Of a DNA stretch of 64,000 bases, positions 1 to 8,888 are shown piece by piece (positions within the stretch are counted from its first letter, which is position 1; each line of letters opens with the position of its first letter). The notes below the pieces were generated by a model, which saw only the letters and a program-made list of their open reading frames with translations, was not told the DNA's origin and searched no databases. Source of the stretch: Bacteroidales bacterium UBA5326 (GTDB lineage: Bacteria; Bacteroidota; Bacteroidia; Bacteroidales; UBA932). The stretch is taken from NCBI GenBank assembly GCA_002408205.1, contig DHQY01000013.1, positions 65,053 to 129,052 on the forward strand, read 5' to 3'. Both the position numbers and the translations under genes were made by a program.

Positions 1-43
1 TCCGCGGGCGCGAGGTTTCCCTTTTTCTGAATTTCTTGTGAAG
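1..43 (-). repeat. Palindromic repeat module A, partial at window edge
   Basis: This is the right part of an A-module hairpin in reverse orientation, cut by the window start. It carries the invariant GC-rich core (reverse complement of CTCGCGCCCGCGGAGGGA) and the outer arm ending in TTCTGAATTTCTTGTG. With the C and B modules that follow it forms the left cluster, which is an inverted copy of the cluster at 2040-2493 on the other side of the aldehyde dehydrogenase gene. Confidence 0.75.
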
Positions 44-88
44 TTCTTCACAGTGTGTGATGTTCTTCGCGGGTTTTGGCGCAACTAA

Positions 89-189
89 ATGGGATTTGGG
101 TGCGCCAAAATAAAATAGAAAACTGCAAGACTTTATTAATCTGGTATTTACAAATTCACATGGAAAAGTGGCGCACATGAATCCCATCT
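89..189 (-). repeat. Palindrome-ended repeat module C (left copy)
   Basis: This unit of about 101 bp is bounded by inverted termini: ATGGGATTTGGGTGCGCC at the left, and GGCGCACATGAATCCCAT at the right. The interior is AT-rich and includes TTTACAAATTCA. Its reverse complement matches the copy at 2259-2360. There is no ORF inside. It looks like a non-autonomous, MITE-like module, but no transposase is visible. Confidence 0.7.
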
Positions 190-214
190 GTAATCTGCCT
201 ACTTCGGTGCAAAA

Positions 215-405
215 CAAGGGTCAAAAAACATAGACGTGCAAATAGCTAACAGTCTGTCAATTGGCATTTCGCTATGTTTAACCCTTGACGGTCATATCAC
301 CTGAAACCTAATGAATACGTGAGTGTCAGATCAAGGGTCAAATGCAAGTTTTACGTATATAGCTAAATAATAGGCGTTTGCCATTTCGCTGTATTTGACC
401 CTTGA
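215..405 (-). repeat. Tandem pair of palindrome-ended repeat module B (left cluster)
   Basis: Two B units (215-288 and 331-405) are bounded by CAAGGGTCAAA and its complement TTTGACCCTTG. The period is 116 bp and the spacer contains CCTAATGAATACGTGAGTG. In reverse complement the units and the spacer match the pairs at 2040-2230 and 53861-54051. An interior stretch shared with the right cluster is CAAATAGCTAACAGTCTG. From 406 to 527 only a short match to the far cluster and then the promoter region of the next gene are seen. Confidence 0.75.
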
Positions 406-527
406 CAGTCGGATGACCGGAAATTCTGGGAATCAGCAGAAAAAATACTGTCTGATCCGGACCTACCAGGGGGTCAACTCCGATTTATATAAAATTGTTA
501 ACTTTAGCTTTTAATAAGTTAAGGGAT

Positions 528-1898
528 ATGATCACATCGGATATTGTTTCAATACAAAGGGAATATTTTTATTCCGGATGCACACGCGACCTGAAGTACA
601 GGCTGGAGGCATTACGTAAAATTTTTTTGTGGGTAAAAGATCACGAACAGGTTATCCTGGAAGCGTTAAAAGCAGATCTAAATAAATCAGAAACGGAAGG
701 CTATTTAACCGAAATTGGTGTACTGAACGAAGAGATCCGTTACATATCAAAGAATTTACACCGATGGAGCCGAAACCGCAGAGCAAAAACTCCCCTGATG
801 CTCTTACCTGCCCGGTGTTACCGCGTATGCGATCCTTTTGGTGTAGTGCTTATTATGTCGCCCTGGAATTACCCGTTCCTGCTCACCATGGACCCGCTCG
901 TGGGCGCCCTGGCCGCAGGAAATTGCGCCGTTGTAAAACCGTCTGCCTATTCTCCTCACACATCGGCAATTATTGCACAGCTGATCAAAGAATGCTTTCC
1001 TCCGGAATATTGTACTGCCGTAGAAGGCGGACGTGCCGAGAATGCCTGGCTTCTTGAACAACCCTTCGATTACATTTTCTTTACCGGGGGCACCTCGGTA
1101 GGAAAACTGGTAATGGAATCGGCCGCCAGGAACCTGACCCCGGTTAGCCTTGAGTTGGGCGGAAAGAGCCCGGTTCTTATTGACCGGAGCGCCGATATTG
1201 ATCTGGCTGCCAAACGAATTGTATTCGGAAAATTCATTAATTCGGGACAGACCTGTGTTGCGCCGGACTATGTTCTGGTTCCCCCGGACAAACAGAAGCT
1301 CCTTATCGAAAGACTTCACCATTGGATAGACGTTTTTTATCCACGGGAAGAGAACGGACATATTGCCGACTATCCCCGTATAGTAAACGAGAAACACTTT
1401 GACAGGCTGATTGGGCTTCTGGACAGAGAAGAAATCACAAAAGGCGGCGATAGCGACCGGGCATCGCTTACTATTTTTCCCACTGTGCTTCAGAACGTGA
1501 AATGGAGCAGTCCGGTTATGCAGGAAGAAATTTTCGGGCCTATACTGCCTGTTCTTACCTGTGAAAACTTTAATGAAGCACTGGAGCGAATCAGACTCCG
1601 CCCAAAACCGCTGGCCCTTTACCTGTTTGCCGAGGATAAAGCAGTGCGGCGCCAAGTGCTTCAAAACCTTTCTTTTGGCGGGGGATGTGTGAACGATGTA
1701 TTATTGCATGTGGCATCGCCTTACCTGCCATTTGGCGGTGTGGGGAACAGCGGAATGGGATCATACCATGGAAAGGCCAGTTTTGAAACATTTACACATT
1801 TCAAAAGTATTGTGGACAAAGGTACCCTGATAGATCCGTCCGCAAGGTACCGTCCTTACACTGAGAGCAGGAAGAAGATCCTCAGGTGGCTTGCCTGA
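528..1898 (+). CDS. Aldehyde dehydrogenase, NAD(P)-dependent (class 3-like)
   Basis: This cytosolic enzyme oxidises aldehydes to carboxylic acids with NAD(P)+. The protein has about 456 residues, the short length usual for class 3 and fatty-aldehyde dehydrogenases, which lack the N-terminal extension of the 500-residue forms. Visible motifs are the general-base glutamate in LELGGKSP (E209), the nucleophilic cysteine in NSGQTCVAPDY (C243), the EEIFGP motif and the SPWNYP motif near residue 105. A TTG 33 bp upstream is also in frame, but the ATG at 528 is preferred. The gene stands alone, bracketed by inverted repeat clusters, with no operon partner. The physiological aldehyde cannot be told from sequence. 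Confidence 0.9.
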   Translation: MITSDIVSIQREYFYSGCTRDLKYRLEALRKIFLWVKDHEQVILEALKADLNKSETEGYLTEIGVLNEEIRYISKNLHRWSRNRRAKTPLMLLPARCYRVCDPFGVVLIMSPWNYPFLLTMDPLVGALAAGNCAVVKPSAYSPHTSAIIAQLIKECFPPEYCTAVEGGRAENAWLLEQPFDYIFFTGGTSVGKLVMESAARNLTPVSLELGGKSPVLIDRSADIDLAAKRIVFGKFINSGQTCVAPDYVLVPPDKQKLLIERLHHWIDVFYPREENGHIADYPRIVNEKHFDRLIGLLDREEITKGGDSDRASLTIFPTVLQNVKWSSPVMQEEIFGPILPVLTCENFNEALERIRLRPKPLALYLFAEDKAVRRQVLQNLSFGGGCVNDVLLHVASPYLPFGGVGNSGMGSYHGKASFETFTHFKSIVDKGTLIDPSARYRPYTESRKKILRWLA

Positions 1899-1912
1899 TT
1901 AATAACCTCCTT

Positions 1913-2005
1913 CAAGCTATTCAGAAAAGGGAAACCTCGCGCCCGCAGAGGGAAGACCCCATTAGCACAGCCAATGGGAGGTGTTTCCCTTCTGAATTGC
2001 TCGTG
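1913..2005 (+). repeat. Palindromic repeat module A (copy 1)
   Basis: This is an imperfect palindrome of about 93 bp. The outer arms are CAAGCTATTCAG and CTGAATTGCTCG. The core is slightly mutated (CTCGCGCCCGCAGAGGGA), and the inner hairpin is CCCATTAGC/GCCAATGGG with a mismatch. It starts 14 bp after the aldehyde dehydrogenase stop codon, so it could act on the 3' end of that transcript. Confidence 0.75.
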
Positions 2006-2039
2006 GGAGAGATTCACTGAACTTCCGGTTATCCAATCG

Positions 2040-2230
2040 TCAAGGGTCAAACAAGGAAAAATGACAAGCATTTATTATTCAGCCATATAGACCTATCTTG
2101 CATTTGACCCTTGATCCGGCATTCACGTATTCATTGGGTTTCCGGCAACATGAGAGTCAAGGGTCAAATACGGAAAACAGTCAATTGGCAGACTGTTAGC
2201 TATTTGCAATTATATAGACTTTGACCCTTG
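2040..2230 (+). repeat. Tandem pair of palindrome-ended repeat module B (right cluster)
   Basis: There are two units, 2040-2114 and 2157-2230, with a period of 117 bp. Each is bounded by TCAAGGGTCAAA and TTTGACCCTTG. The spacer contains ATTCACGTATTCATTGGG, also found at 53942-53960. The second unit shares CAGACTGTTAGCTATTTG with the first unit of the left cluster, in opposite orientation. Confidence 0.75.
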
Positions 2231-2258
2231 CTTTGCATCGGAGCAGGAGCAGTTCCCA

Positions 2259-2360
2259 GATGGGGTTTATATGCGCCATTTTTTCGCATGAATTTGTAAT
2301 AGCTAAATTGTTAGTTACTTAGAATTCCCCAATTGAATTTGGCGCACACAGATCCCATCT
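2259..2360 (+). repeat. Palindrome-ended repeat module C (right copy)
   Basis: The terminal inverted repeats are AGATGGGGTTTATATGCGCC and GGCGCACACAGATCCCATCT, about 102 bp end to end, with an AT-rich non-coding interior. It lies between the B pair and the next A module. The equivalent position in the cluster at 54 kb lacks C and reads straight through (CCCAGGTCGCGTCTGG), so C behaves as a separable insert. Confidence 0.7.
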
Positions 2361-2397
2361 ATCTGTGTTGCGCACCTGACCGCGTCTGGGATCCAGC

Positions 2398-2493
2398 CAC
2401 AAGATATTCAGAAAAGGGAAACCTCGCGCCCGCGGAGGGAAGGACCCATTGGCACAGCCAATGGGAGGCGTTTCCCTTCTGAATAGCTTGTGG
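2398..2493 (+). repeat. Palindromic repeat module A (copy 2)
   Basis: This is a full A hairpin. The left arm is CAAGATATTCAG, followed by AAAAGGGAAAC, the invariant core CTCGCGCCCGCGGAGGGA, an inner hairpin CCCATTGGC/GCCAATGGG, then GTTTCCCTTCTGAATAGCTTG. It forms the right edge of the right cluster, and its 3' half continues into the 100-bp tandem repeat. Confidence 0.8.
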
Positions 2494-2770
2494 GAGGTTC
2501 TTTATCAGATGAGTGGGATTGAGCGCTGACAGCCGGGTAAGCACAGATATTGGCACCGCCAATGGGAGGCGTTTCCCTTCTGGATAGCTTGTGGGAGGTT
2601 CTTTATCAGATGAGTAGAAATAGCACAGACAGCCGGGTATGCACAGATATTGGCTGTGCCAATGGGAGGCGTTTCCCTTCTGGATAGCCTGTGGAAGGTT
2701 CTTTATCAGATGAGTAGAAATAGCACAGACAGCCGGGTAAGCACAGATATTGGCACAGCCAATTGGTGGT
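2450..2770 (+). repeat. Exact 100-bp tandem repeat derived from the 3' half of module A
   Basis: The landmark GCACAGATATTGGC recurs at 2541, 2641 and 2741, exactly 100 bp apart. A diverged first unit begins inside module A2 at about 2450. Each unit carries the small hairpin TTGGC-N-GCCAA, then GGAGGCGTTTCCCTTCTGGATAGC, ending in AGACAGCCGGGTA; the last unit is truncated near 2763. The array lies about 115 bp upstream of the KamA-family gene, so it could affect its expression. Any open frames across it are repeat artefacts. From 2771 to 2885 there is only AT-rich leader. Confidence 0.85.
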
Positions 2771-2885
2771 GTTCTATCAGGTTGTCAATATCATATGGTA
2801 TTTTTTGCTATATTTGCTACCGGGGGATGGGTAATCTGCCGTCTATTTCCTGATGAAAATATAACCACGTATAAAAAATCTGCCA

Positions 2886-4991
2886 ATGAAACAGAACGTT
2901 ATTCATATCTGCGACACAAAACAGCTGAGAAAGCTCTTCAGGAAGAAACTGCCTCATATTTTTACACTGGCCGTGAATAATCAGGCCCTTGAGGGTTTCA
3001 CCGGGGAGCTTGGCAGCTATGTAACAACACACCGTAACCATTCCTGCCCGGCTGCAGGAAACATTTTATCTCTTATTGAAAATAACAATAAGACCGTTTT
3101 TGAACTGTCAACGGAAAAACATCTTGAAATACACTCAATCACTCTTTTGTGGGAAATGCTCAGAGGGGCAGAAGACCGGTCCGTTTCACCGGACTTTTTC
3201 TTAGATCTGTTTTACCAGTTCATGCTGTTGGAAAAACCCCGGATCAAAAAGCCATCCGTGAAAAAGAACCGGTCATGGATGAAGAGATGGCCTACCGGGC
3301 AGGATCCCGGGGTCATAGAAATAAGAGCCCGTAATAAAGATCGGATAATCAAATTATTAATCAGCCGCATTGAACATCACCATCAGCCCCAGTCCCGATT
3401 CCTTTTTCCACCCGGCATATCATACGAAGAAAAATACAACCTCGTCTCGGAGTGGTGGAACGATTACAAATTCCAACTGGCAATGGCCGTAAAAAGTCCC
3501 ACTGAACTAAACCGGCTTCTGGACCACTCGCTGTCCAAAGAAACAATGGATCTTTTGCACGAAGCAAAACGAAAAGGGATCCCTTTTTTTGCCACTCCTT
3601 ATTATCTTTCCCTGTTAAACACCACACAAAAAGGATATAACGATCTTTCCATCCGCAGCTACGTAATCTATTCTCCCGAACTGGTTAATACATTCGGGGA
3701 AATTGTTGCCTGGGAAAAAGAAGATTCGGTTAAACCCAACGAGCCCAATGCGGCAGGATGGTTACTGCCCAACAGTCATAACATCCACAGAAGATATCCC
3801 GAAGTCGCCATTTTAATTCCCGATTCCATGGGCAGAGCCTGCGGCGGTTTATGCGCATCGTGCCAAAGAATGTATGATTTCCAGAGTAAACGTTTTAATT
3901 TTGATTTAGAAGCGCTCAAGCCAAAAGAGACCTGGAATCAGAAACTGCGTTCTCTGATGAACTATTTTGAAGAGGACGCCCAACTTCGCGATATACTTAT
4001 CACAGGCGGCGATGCACTTATGAGCCAGGATAAAACGCTTAAAAACATATTGGATGCCGTATACAAAATGGCCGCCCGAAAACGTAAAGCCAATCTGTCC
4101 AGAGCCGACGGAGAAAAATATGCCGAGATCCAGCGGGTCAGGCTGGGCACCAGGCTGCCGGCATACCTGCCCATGCGAATAACTCCGGAAGTGGTAGACA
4201 TTTTAAGGGAATTCAAAGAAAAAGCCTCGGCAATAGGCGTTCAGCAATTCATTTTACAGACCCACTTCCAGACGCCGCTGGAGGTGACTCCGGAATCCAA
4301 AGCGGCCATTTCAAAAATACTTGCCTCGGGTTGGATCATTACCAATCAGCTGGTCTTTACCGTGGCGTCATCCCGTCGCGGTCACACCGCACAATTGCGC
4401 CGGACCCTTAACCGTTTGGGCGTTATTTGTTACTATTCCTTTTCGGTGAAAGGATTCATGGAAAACTATGCCGTCTTTGCGCCCAACAGCCGGTCTCTTC
4501 AGGAATCCCTGGAAGAAAAAGAATTGGGACGCCTCATGCCCATACCGGAACAGAACCTGAGCGCCATTTTATCAGGCGGTAAGCAGATCAGAGATAAGAT
4601 AAGAGTTTTCCTTAACGACAACCGGCTGCCTTTTCTGGCAACAGACAGAAATGTACTGAACCTGCCAGGTATAGGAAAAAGTATGACCTTTCGCATTGCG
4701 GGCATAACAAAAGAGGGAAAAAGGATTCTGCGTTTTGAACACGACTCCAATCGCCGGCACAGCCCCGTCACAGAAAAAATGGGAAGTATTTACATTGTGG
4801 AAAATAAATCGGTAGGCGCTTACCTGCGCCAGCTTGAAATGCTGGGTGAAAATCCCAAAGATTATGAAAGCATCTGGAATTACGGCAACGGCCAAACGGA
4901 ACCCCGCTTTTTGTTTTTCGGGTATCCCCGTTTTGATTTTAACCTTTCGCAAGAGTTAAGTCATTTTAGATCAACCGATGTTCCTGTTTAA
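2886..4991 (+). CDS. KamA-family radical SAM protein (lysine 2,3-aminomutase-like)
   Basis: This is a 701-residue protein of the KamA radical-SAM/PLP aminomutase family. The cluster-binding CxxxCxxC is visible as C319, C323 and C326 in GRACGGLCASC, followed by a radical SAM barrel (TGGD at about 375). At 701 residues it is much longer than classical lysine 2,3-aminomutase (about 420); the extra sequence is an N-terminal region of about 300 residues and a C-terminal extension. The exact substrate is therefore uncertain. It overlaps the convergent epimerase gene by 26 bp at the 3' end. The start is the ATG at 2886, just after the repeat-containing leader. Confidence 0.85.
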   Translation: MKQNVIHICDTKQLRKLFRKKLPHIFTLAVNNQALEGFTGELGSYVTTHRNHSCPAAGNILSLIENNNKTVFELSTEKHLEIHSITLLWEMLRGAEDRSVSPDFFLDLFYQFMLLEKPRIKKPSVKKNRSWMKRWPTGQDPGVIEIRARNKDRIIKLLISRIEHHHQPQSRFLFPPGISYEEKYNLVSEWWNDYKFQLAMAVKSPTELNRLLDHSLSKETMDLLHEAKRKGIPFFATPYYLSLLNTTQKGYNDLSIRSYVIYSPELVNTFGEIVAWEKEDSVKPNEPNAAGWLLPNSHNIHRRYPEVAILIPDSMGRACGGLCASCQRMYDFQSKRFNFDLEALKPKETWNQKLRSLMNYFEEDAQLRDILITGGDALMSQDKTLKNILDAVYKMAARKRKANLSRADGEKYAEIQRVRLGTRLPAYLPMRITPEVVDILREFKEKASAIGVQQFILQTHFQTPLEVTPESKAAISKILASGWIITNQLVFTVASSRRGHTAQLRRTLNRLGVICYYSFSVKGFMENYAVFAPNSRSLQESLEEKELGRLMPIPEQNLSAILSGGKQIRDKIRVFLNDNRLPFLATDRNVLNLPGIGKSMTFRIAGITKEGKRILRFEHDSNRRHSPVTEKMGSIYIVENKSVGAYLRQLEMLGENPKDYESIWNYGNGQTEPRFLFFGYPRFDFNLSQELSHFRSTDVPV

Positions 4992-5976
4992 GCCAGTCAA
5001 TGGTGTCTTTCATAGTCAAAGAAAAAGGGCGCACCGCAAAGCCGAGTTCCTTTCGTGCTTTTTCGTTGGAAAACAACGAGTTACTGCTTAACATATAGAG
5101 CGAAACCTGAGAGAAGAGCGGCAACTGTTTCCGGATCTTGTAATAAAGAGTATAAAAAGGAACGACCGCTTTAGCCAACCACATGGGAACCGTTAGCCAG
5201 GGGATCTTCTTACCGGTCAGGTTATGGAATATCCGAAAGATCTCCCTAACCGATATGTACCTGTTTGAAAGGATATAGCATTCTCCCTTTCTTCCTTTCC
5301 GGCAACCGGCAATAGCGCCCGCAGCCACATCCCTTACGTCTACAAAATCGAAGCCTCCGCGAACCCCCATGGGCAACCTGCCCTTCCAGCAATCGACAAT
5401 CATCTGCACTACATGATTTCCTGCATAGGCATTGGGCCCGCATATACCCGAGGGATGGATAACGGTTACGTCCAATCCTTCCTTGGCCGCATCCATTACA
5501 TACTGAGTAGCTTCGGCCTTTGTCTTCCCATACATTCCGTACACTTTTGTTTTATCAAAGACAGATATCTCTTTTGTAATTACCCCTTTTGGGGGTTCCG
5601 GGATGGCATGCACCGAACTTATATACACCAGTTTCTTTACTCCGTGTTCCATGCAGGCGTCCACGAGATTCCTGGTGCCCGTAACATTTACCTCATAGAC
5701 CGATCTGAGAAACTTTGCGGTAATGGATACAATGGCAGCGCAGTGAATAACATAAACATCCATACCCTTTTCCACCTTCATAAAACGCTCAATATCTTCT
5801 TTATTCAGGACATTACCCCATACTATTTCTACCTGGGGAGGCAATTTAGACGCAAGGCTGTCCTGGGGAAGGACAAAGGCACGTACACGAAGGTTCTCGC
5901 TCACCAATTGCGACACAATAGTGAAACCCAGATGACCGGCAGCTCCGGTAACAAGATATATTTCCTTCGTTTCCAT
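4966..5976 (-). CDS. NAD-dependent epimerase/dehydratase (3-beta-HSD-like SDR)
   Basis: This is an extended short-chain dehydrogenase of about 336 residues. The N terminus has the Rossmann glycine motif (TGAAGHLG), and the catalytic YxxxK is seen as YGKTK around residue 150. The start METKEIYLVTGAAG puts the nucleotide-binding motif at the usual distance from the N terminus; the 35 residues encoded upstream in frame look non-coding. It resembles the enzyme at 54282-55247 in length and motifs. It is transcribed divergently from the AraC regulator at 6075, with about 98 bp between the starts. The substrate is unknown. Confidence 0.85.
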   Translation of the reverse strand: METKEIYLVTGAAGHLGFTIVSQLVSENLRVRAFVLPQDSLASKLPPQVEIVWGNVLNKEDIERFMKVEKGMDVYVIHCAAIVSITAKFLRSVYEVNVTGTRNLVDACMEHGVKKLVYISSVHAIPEPPKGVITKEISVFDKTKVYGMYGKTKAEATQYVMDAAKEGLDVTVIHPSGICGPNAYAGNHVVQMIVDCWKGRLPMGVRGGFDFVDVRDVAAGAIAGCRKGRKGECYILSNRYISVREIFRIFHNLTGKKIPWLTVPMWLAKAVVPFYTLYYKIRKQLPLFSQVSLYMLSSNSLFSNEKARKELGFAVRPFSLTMKDTIDWLKQEHRLI

Positions 5977-6074
5977 TCTTATGCAAATTTCACATAATAT
6001 TCGCGTTTTTAATAGACTAAATGGGGTTATTTGTGGTATTTTTTTCTTATTTTTACCAATAAATACAAAATACC

Positions 6075-6968
6075 ATGACACAGGATCTGACCCATTTTAC
6101 CGTCGGACAACTAAAGGGTTTTACGTTGATATTTCCGGGAATACTCATGGGCGGGCAATTATTTATATCCGATGAAATAGCCGGAGATTCAGAATATTTT
6201 AAGTATCCGTCACGTCTGGATGTATATTTTCTGATCTTTTGTATTGAAGGTTCATTCGAAGTCAGTATCAACCTGAATGACTACCGTCTGACAAAAGGCA
6301 TGGCCATTGTGTATACGCCCGATTCCATAATGCAGATTAAGAATAGCAGTGAATCGGTGGTCAGAGCGGTCGCTCTCACAGATGCGTTTCTGCAGGGGAT
6401 TCAGATAGACCCGCAAAAGATATTCTCTTCCTATTTAAATATATACGAGACACCCTGCCTGCAAATGAACAATAAGGAGCTGATCATTGTCTTCCGTTAC
6501 CTGAAACTTATCCGCACCGTATGGGACATGTCGGACCAAACGTATAAAATGGATATTATCAAAGGATTGATATCTTCCGTTGTATATTTATTTGTCAATA
6601 TTTGGGAGCGTGAAAAAAGGCAGGTAGCAGATCAATACCCCGCAAAAGACAGAACCACACGCCATTTTGAACAGTTTATGAATCTATTGTACCGTAACCA
6701 CCGACAAGAGCACAATGTTTATTTCTACGCAGGGAAAATGGGTCTTACAGCTAAGCATTTGTCTTCGGTGATAAAAAACCACAGTGGCAAATCGGCAGCC
6801 GAATGGATAGACGAATACCTTATTCTGGAAGCCAAAAGCATGATAAAGTTCTCGGGCAGGAGCATACAGGAGATCGCCTATGAATTGAATTTTTCGGATC
6901 ACTCTTTCTTCTGTAAGTACTTTAAAAACCACACAGGAATGACTCCCGTGCAATACAGAACTACATAA
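6075..6968 (+). CDS. AraC-family transcriptional regulator
   Basis: This is a 297-residue one-component regulator. The N-terminal part (about 1-180) is a cupin-like sensing domain. The C-terminal 100 residues form the two AraC helix-turn-helix motifs (KMGLTAKHLSSVIKNHSG and IQEIAYELNFSDHSFFCKYF), ending in the family signature HTGMTPVQYR. It is divergent from the epimerase at 4966-5976, a likely target by position. Its last 8 bp overlap the convergent NAD synthetase gene. Confidence 0.88.
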   Translation: MTQDLTHFTVGQLKGFTLIFPGILMGGQLFISDEIAGDSEYFKYPSRLDVYFLIFCIEGSFEVSINLNDYRLTKGMAIVYTPDSIMQIKNSSESVVRAVALTDAFLQGIQIDPQKIFSSYLNIYETPCLQMNNKELIIVFRYLKLIRTVWDMSDQTYKMDIIKGLISSVVYLFVNIWEREKRQVADQYPAKDRTTRHFEQFMNLLYRNHRQEHNVYFYAGKMGLTAKHLSSVIKNHSGKSAAEWIDEYLILEAKSMIKFSGRSIQEIAYELNFSDHSFFCKYFKNHTGMTPVQYRTT

Positions 6969-8814
6969 GACATTCTTTTTTCAGTTGCAGATAGGCCTTT
7001 GTATAATGAACTCCGTTCTGCGACTCACGCAAATCATACCCGAATGCACGTTTACTCAGAGTAATTACGGGAGGAGCCTGGATCCGTTTGAAGCAGTTGA
7101 TCTTGTACAGGCCCCATTTATGTTCCAGATCGGCAATAAAACGGGCTGCATCGGGGAAATAACCGTCAATAAGATCCTGATCGCAGCGCAGTGTTTCTGC
7201 CAGCCTGCCGTTCATGTACAATCTTAAAATGTTTTCGGGATCCATCCTGAATTCCACGAAGGCTTTCACAAGCAAATCATGATAAGGATAATACAACGGG
7301 TCGCCCTTACCCTCATCAACATTTTGATCTTCACTTAACTCTGCCGATGCAGGAATATCAAAGATCACATTAGGAATGATCTCGCCATGCGCATTGACGA
7401 ACCGACCCACCCGGTATACATCGGATTTATAAAGATCGGCAATGGGAGCCAGGGCTCCGTTTACATCGCCGTACAGCGTAGCGTACCCGAAGGCCGTCTC
7501 GGTCTTATTGCCGTTATTTACAAAAATGGCCCCGAGAGCTGCTGCGGTGCCGGCCAGGATCCGCGAACCCCTGTCACGTGCCTGAATGTTTTCAAGCACC
7601 GTCCCTTCCGGTACCAGCCGGGTGGTGATTCCGCTGCCGTCCATCTGTGTAAATACGGCCGAGTCCAGATCTTTGACCGTCCTGTCGACTCCCGGCTGAA
7701 TAGGGATCACTGCATAATGTATACCGAGGTTTAACGCCAGTTGCCGGGCCGCATCGCGCGTTGTTTCGGAATTGTGCCGGCTGGGCATATTAACGGCATA
7801 GATATTTTCCGCACCCAGCGCCCTTGAAAGCAATACGGCATCGACAGCCGAATCTATCCCGCCGCTCAGTCCGATGACTACTTTTCCAGACGAAAAGCGT
7901 TCCATAAATTTTTTAATCCCGAAAAGGAGTCCTTCGTATAACTCTTCAATGTCTTTTTCCGGCGTGGCGGAAGGCATTTTTAAGTATTGATCTTTCCCGT
8001 TCCAAAGCATGGTGCGAACCGTTTCCTGAGTATAGCTGCCCGCCACTTTTACGGGGACCCCGCCCTTTCCGTAGACAGTAGAATTCCCGTCAAATAGAAA
8101 TATATTCTTACCGTTATCCTGAATGCCTACATTGTTGGAGTATATAAAATAGACATCTCTGTTCCCTACCCGGTTCTGTACTACAGAGTGGCGCTTCTGG
8201 TTTTTACGCAAAGTCCACGGGGAGCAGGAAATGTCCACTATCAGATCGGCCCCTTTGTTAAGCAGTACCTCTACGGGGCTGACAGAATAATCGTCACTCC
8301 ACATATCTTCACAGATCACAATACCTACCGTCCGCTTTTCATTTCCGCAAACCAGTGTAAACGGTTCAATGAGCGAATCGACGGACACTCCCCGGTCCTG
8401 TGCTTCTTTGCGTGCGGGATAAAAATGGCGCTCATCGTCAAAACCACGGTATTTTGGAAGAAGCGTTTTATGAGTAACACCCAGCATCTTACCGTCACGG
8501 GCAAAAAAGGCGGCATTGTATTTTCTTATTCGCCCGTCTTCATTCCTGAGTTTTTCGTTGAGATCTATATTACCCCATATGGCGGCAATACCTTCTGTGG
8601 CTTCGCATATAATCCGGTTATAAAGGAAACAGTCCCTTATAAAAGCATCGTTTTCCCATTCGTCTCCCAACAGGTAGCCCGGCACGGTCATTTCCGGGAA
8701 AACAATCAGATCATCTCCCGCTTCTATTGCTTTTTTAATTTCACGGATAACGGTTTGGGTGTTCCTGTCCGGATGGCCCGGACAGATTTCAATCTGAGCA
8801 ATAGCTACTTTCAT
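6961..8814 (-). CDS. nadE: Glutamine-dependent NAD(+) synthetase
   Basis: The enzyme converts nicotinic acid adenine dinucleotide to NAD+ with glutamine as nitrogen donor, in the cytosol. The 617-residue protein has two domains. The N-terminal nitrilase/CN-hydrolase glutaminase shows the catalytic triad in its usual contexts: Glu in VFPEMTVPG, Lys in LLPKYRGF and Cys in VICEDMW. The C-terminal synthetase domain starts near residue 300 with the ATP-pyrophosphatase loop GLSGGIDSA. The architecture and order are those of the large bacterial NadE. It is monocistronic on the minus strand, convergent with the AraC gene. Confidence 0.95.
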   Translation of the reverse strand: MKVAIAQIEICPGHPDRNTQTVIREIKKAIEAGDDLIVFPEMTVPGYLLGDEWENDAFIRDCFLYNRIICEATEGIAAIWGNIDLNEKLRNEDGRIRKYNAAFFARDGKMLGVTHKTLLPKYRGFDDERHFYPARKEAQDRGVSVDSLIEPFTLVCGNEKRTVGIVICEDMWSDDYSVSPVEVLLNKGADLIVDISCSPWTLRKNQKRHSVVQNRVGNRDVYFIYSNNVGIQDNGKNIFLFDGNSTVYGKGGVPVKVAGSYTQETVRTMLWNGKDQYLKMPSATPEKDIEELYEGLLFGIKKFMERFSSGKVVIGLSGGIDSAVDAVLLSRALGAENIYAVNMPSRHNSETTRDAARQLALNLGIHYAVIPIQPGVDRTVKDLDSAVFTQMDGSGITTRLVPEGTVLENIQARDRGSRILAGTAAALGAIFVNNGNKTETAFGYATLYGDVNGALAPIADLYKSDVYRVGRFVNAHGEIIPNVIFDIPASAELSEDQNVDEGKGDPLYYPYHDLLVKAFVEFRMDPENILRLYMNGRLAETLRCDQDLIDGYFPDAARFIADLEHKWGLYKINCFKRIQAPPVITLSKRAFGYDLRESQNGVHYTKAYLQLKKECLM

Positions 8815-8888
8815 AATTCAGATAAACTAATCTTATGCAAAATAAACGACAAAATTGCCCAAAAGCAATTATAAGTCATTTTTTACTA

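Noticed and set aside
804..1664. A 286-codon open frame opposite the aldehyde dehydrogenase gene
   Set aside because: It lies antisense inside a well-supported gene and has no family resemblance; a shadow frame of biased codon use.
1..2770. The repeat clusters as a CRISPR array
   Set aside because: The repeats are palindrome-ended modules of 74-130 bp with conserved spacers, and no cas genes are present.
2359..2980. Small open frames across the repeat clusters as genes
   Set aside because: They only restate the repeats in different frames, lack any recognisable protein signature and recur identically at each repeat copy.
2886..4991. True lysine 2,3-aminomutase (kamA)
   Set aside because: The protein is about 280 residues longer than the classical enzyme, with an extra N-terminal region, so only family-level naming is safe.
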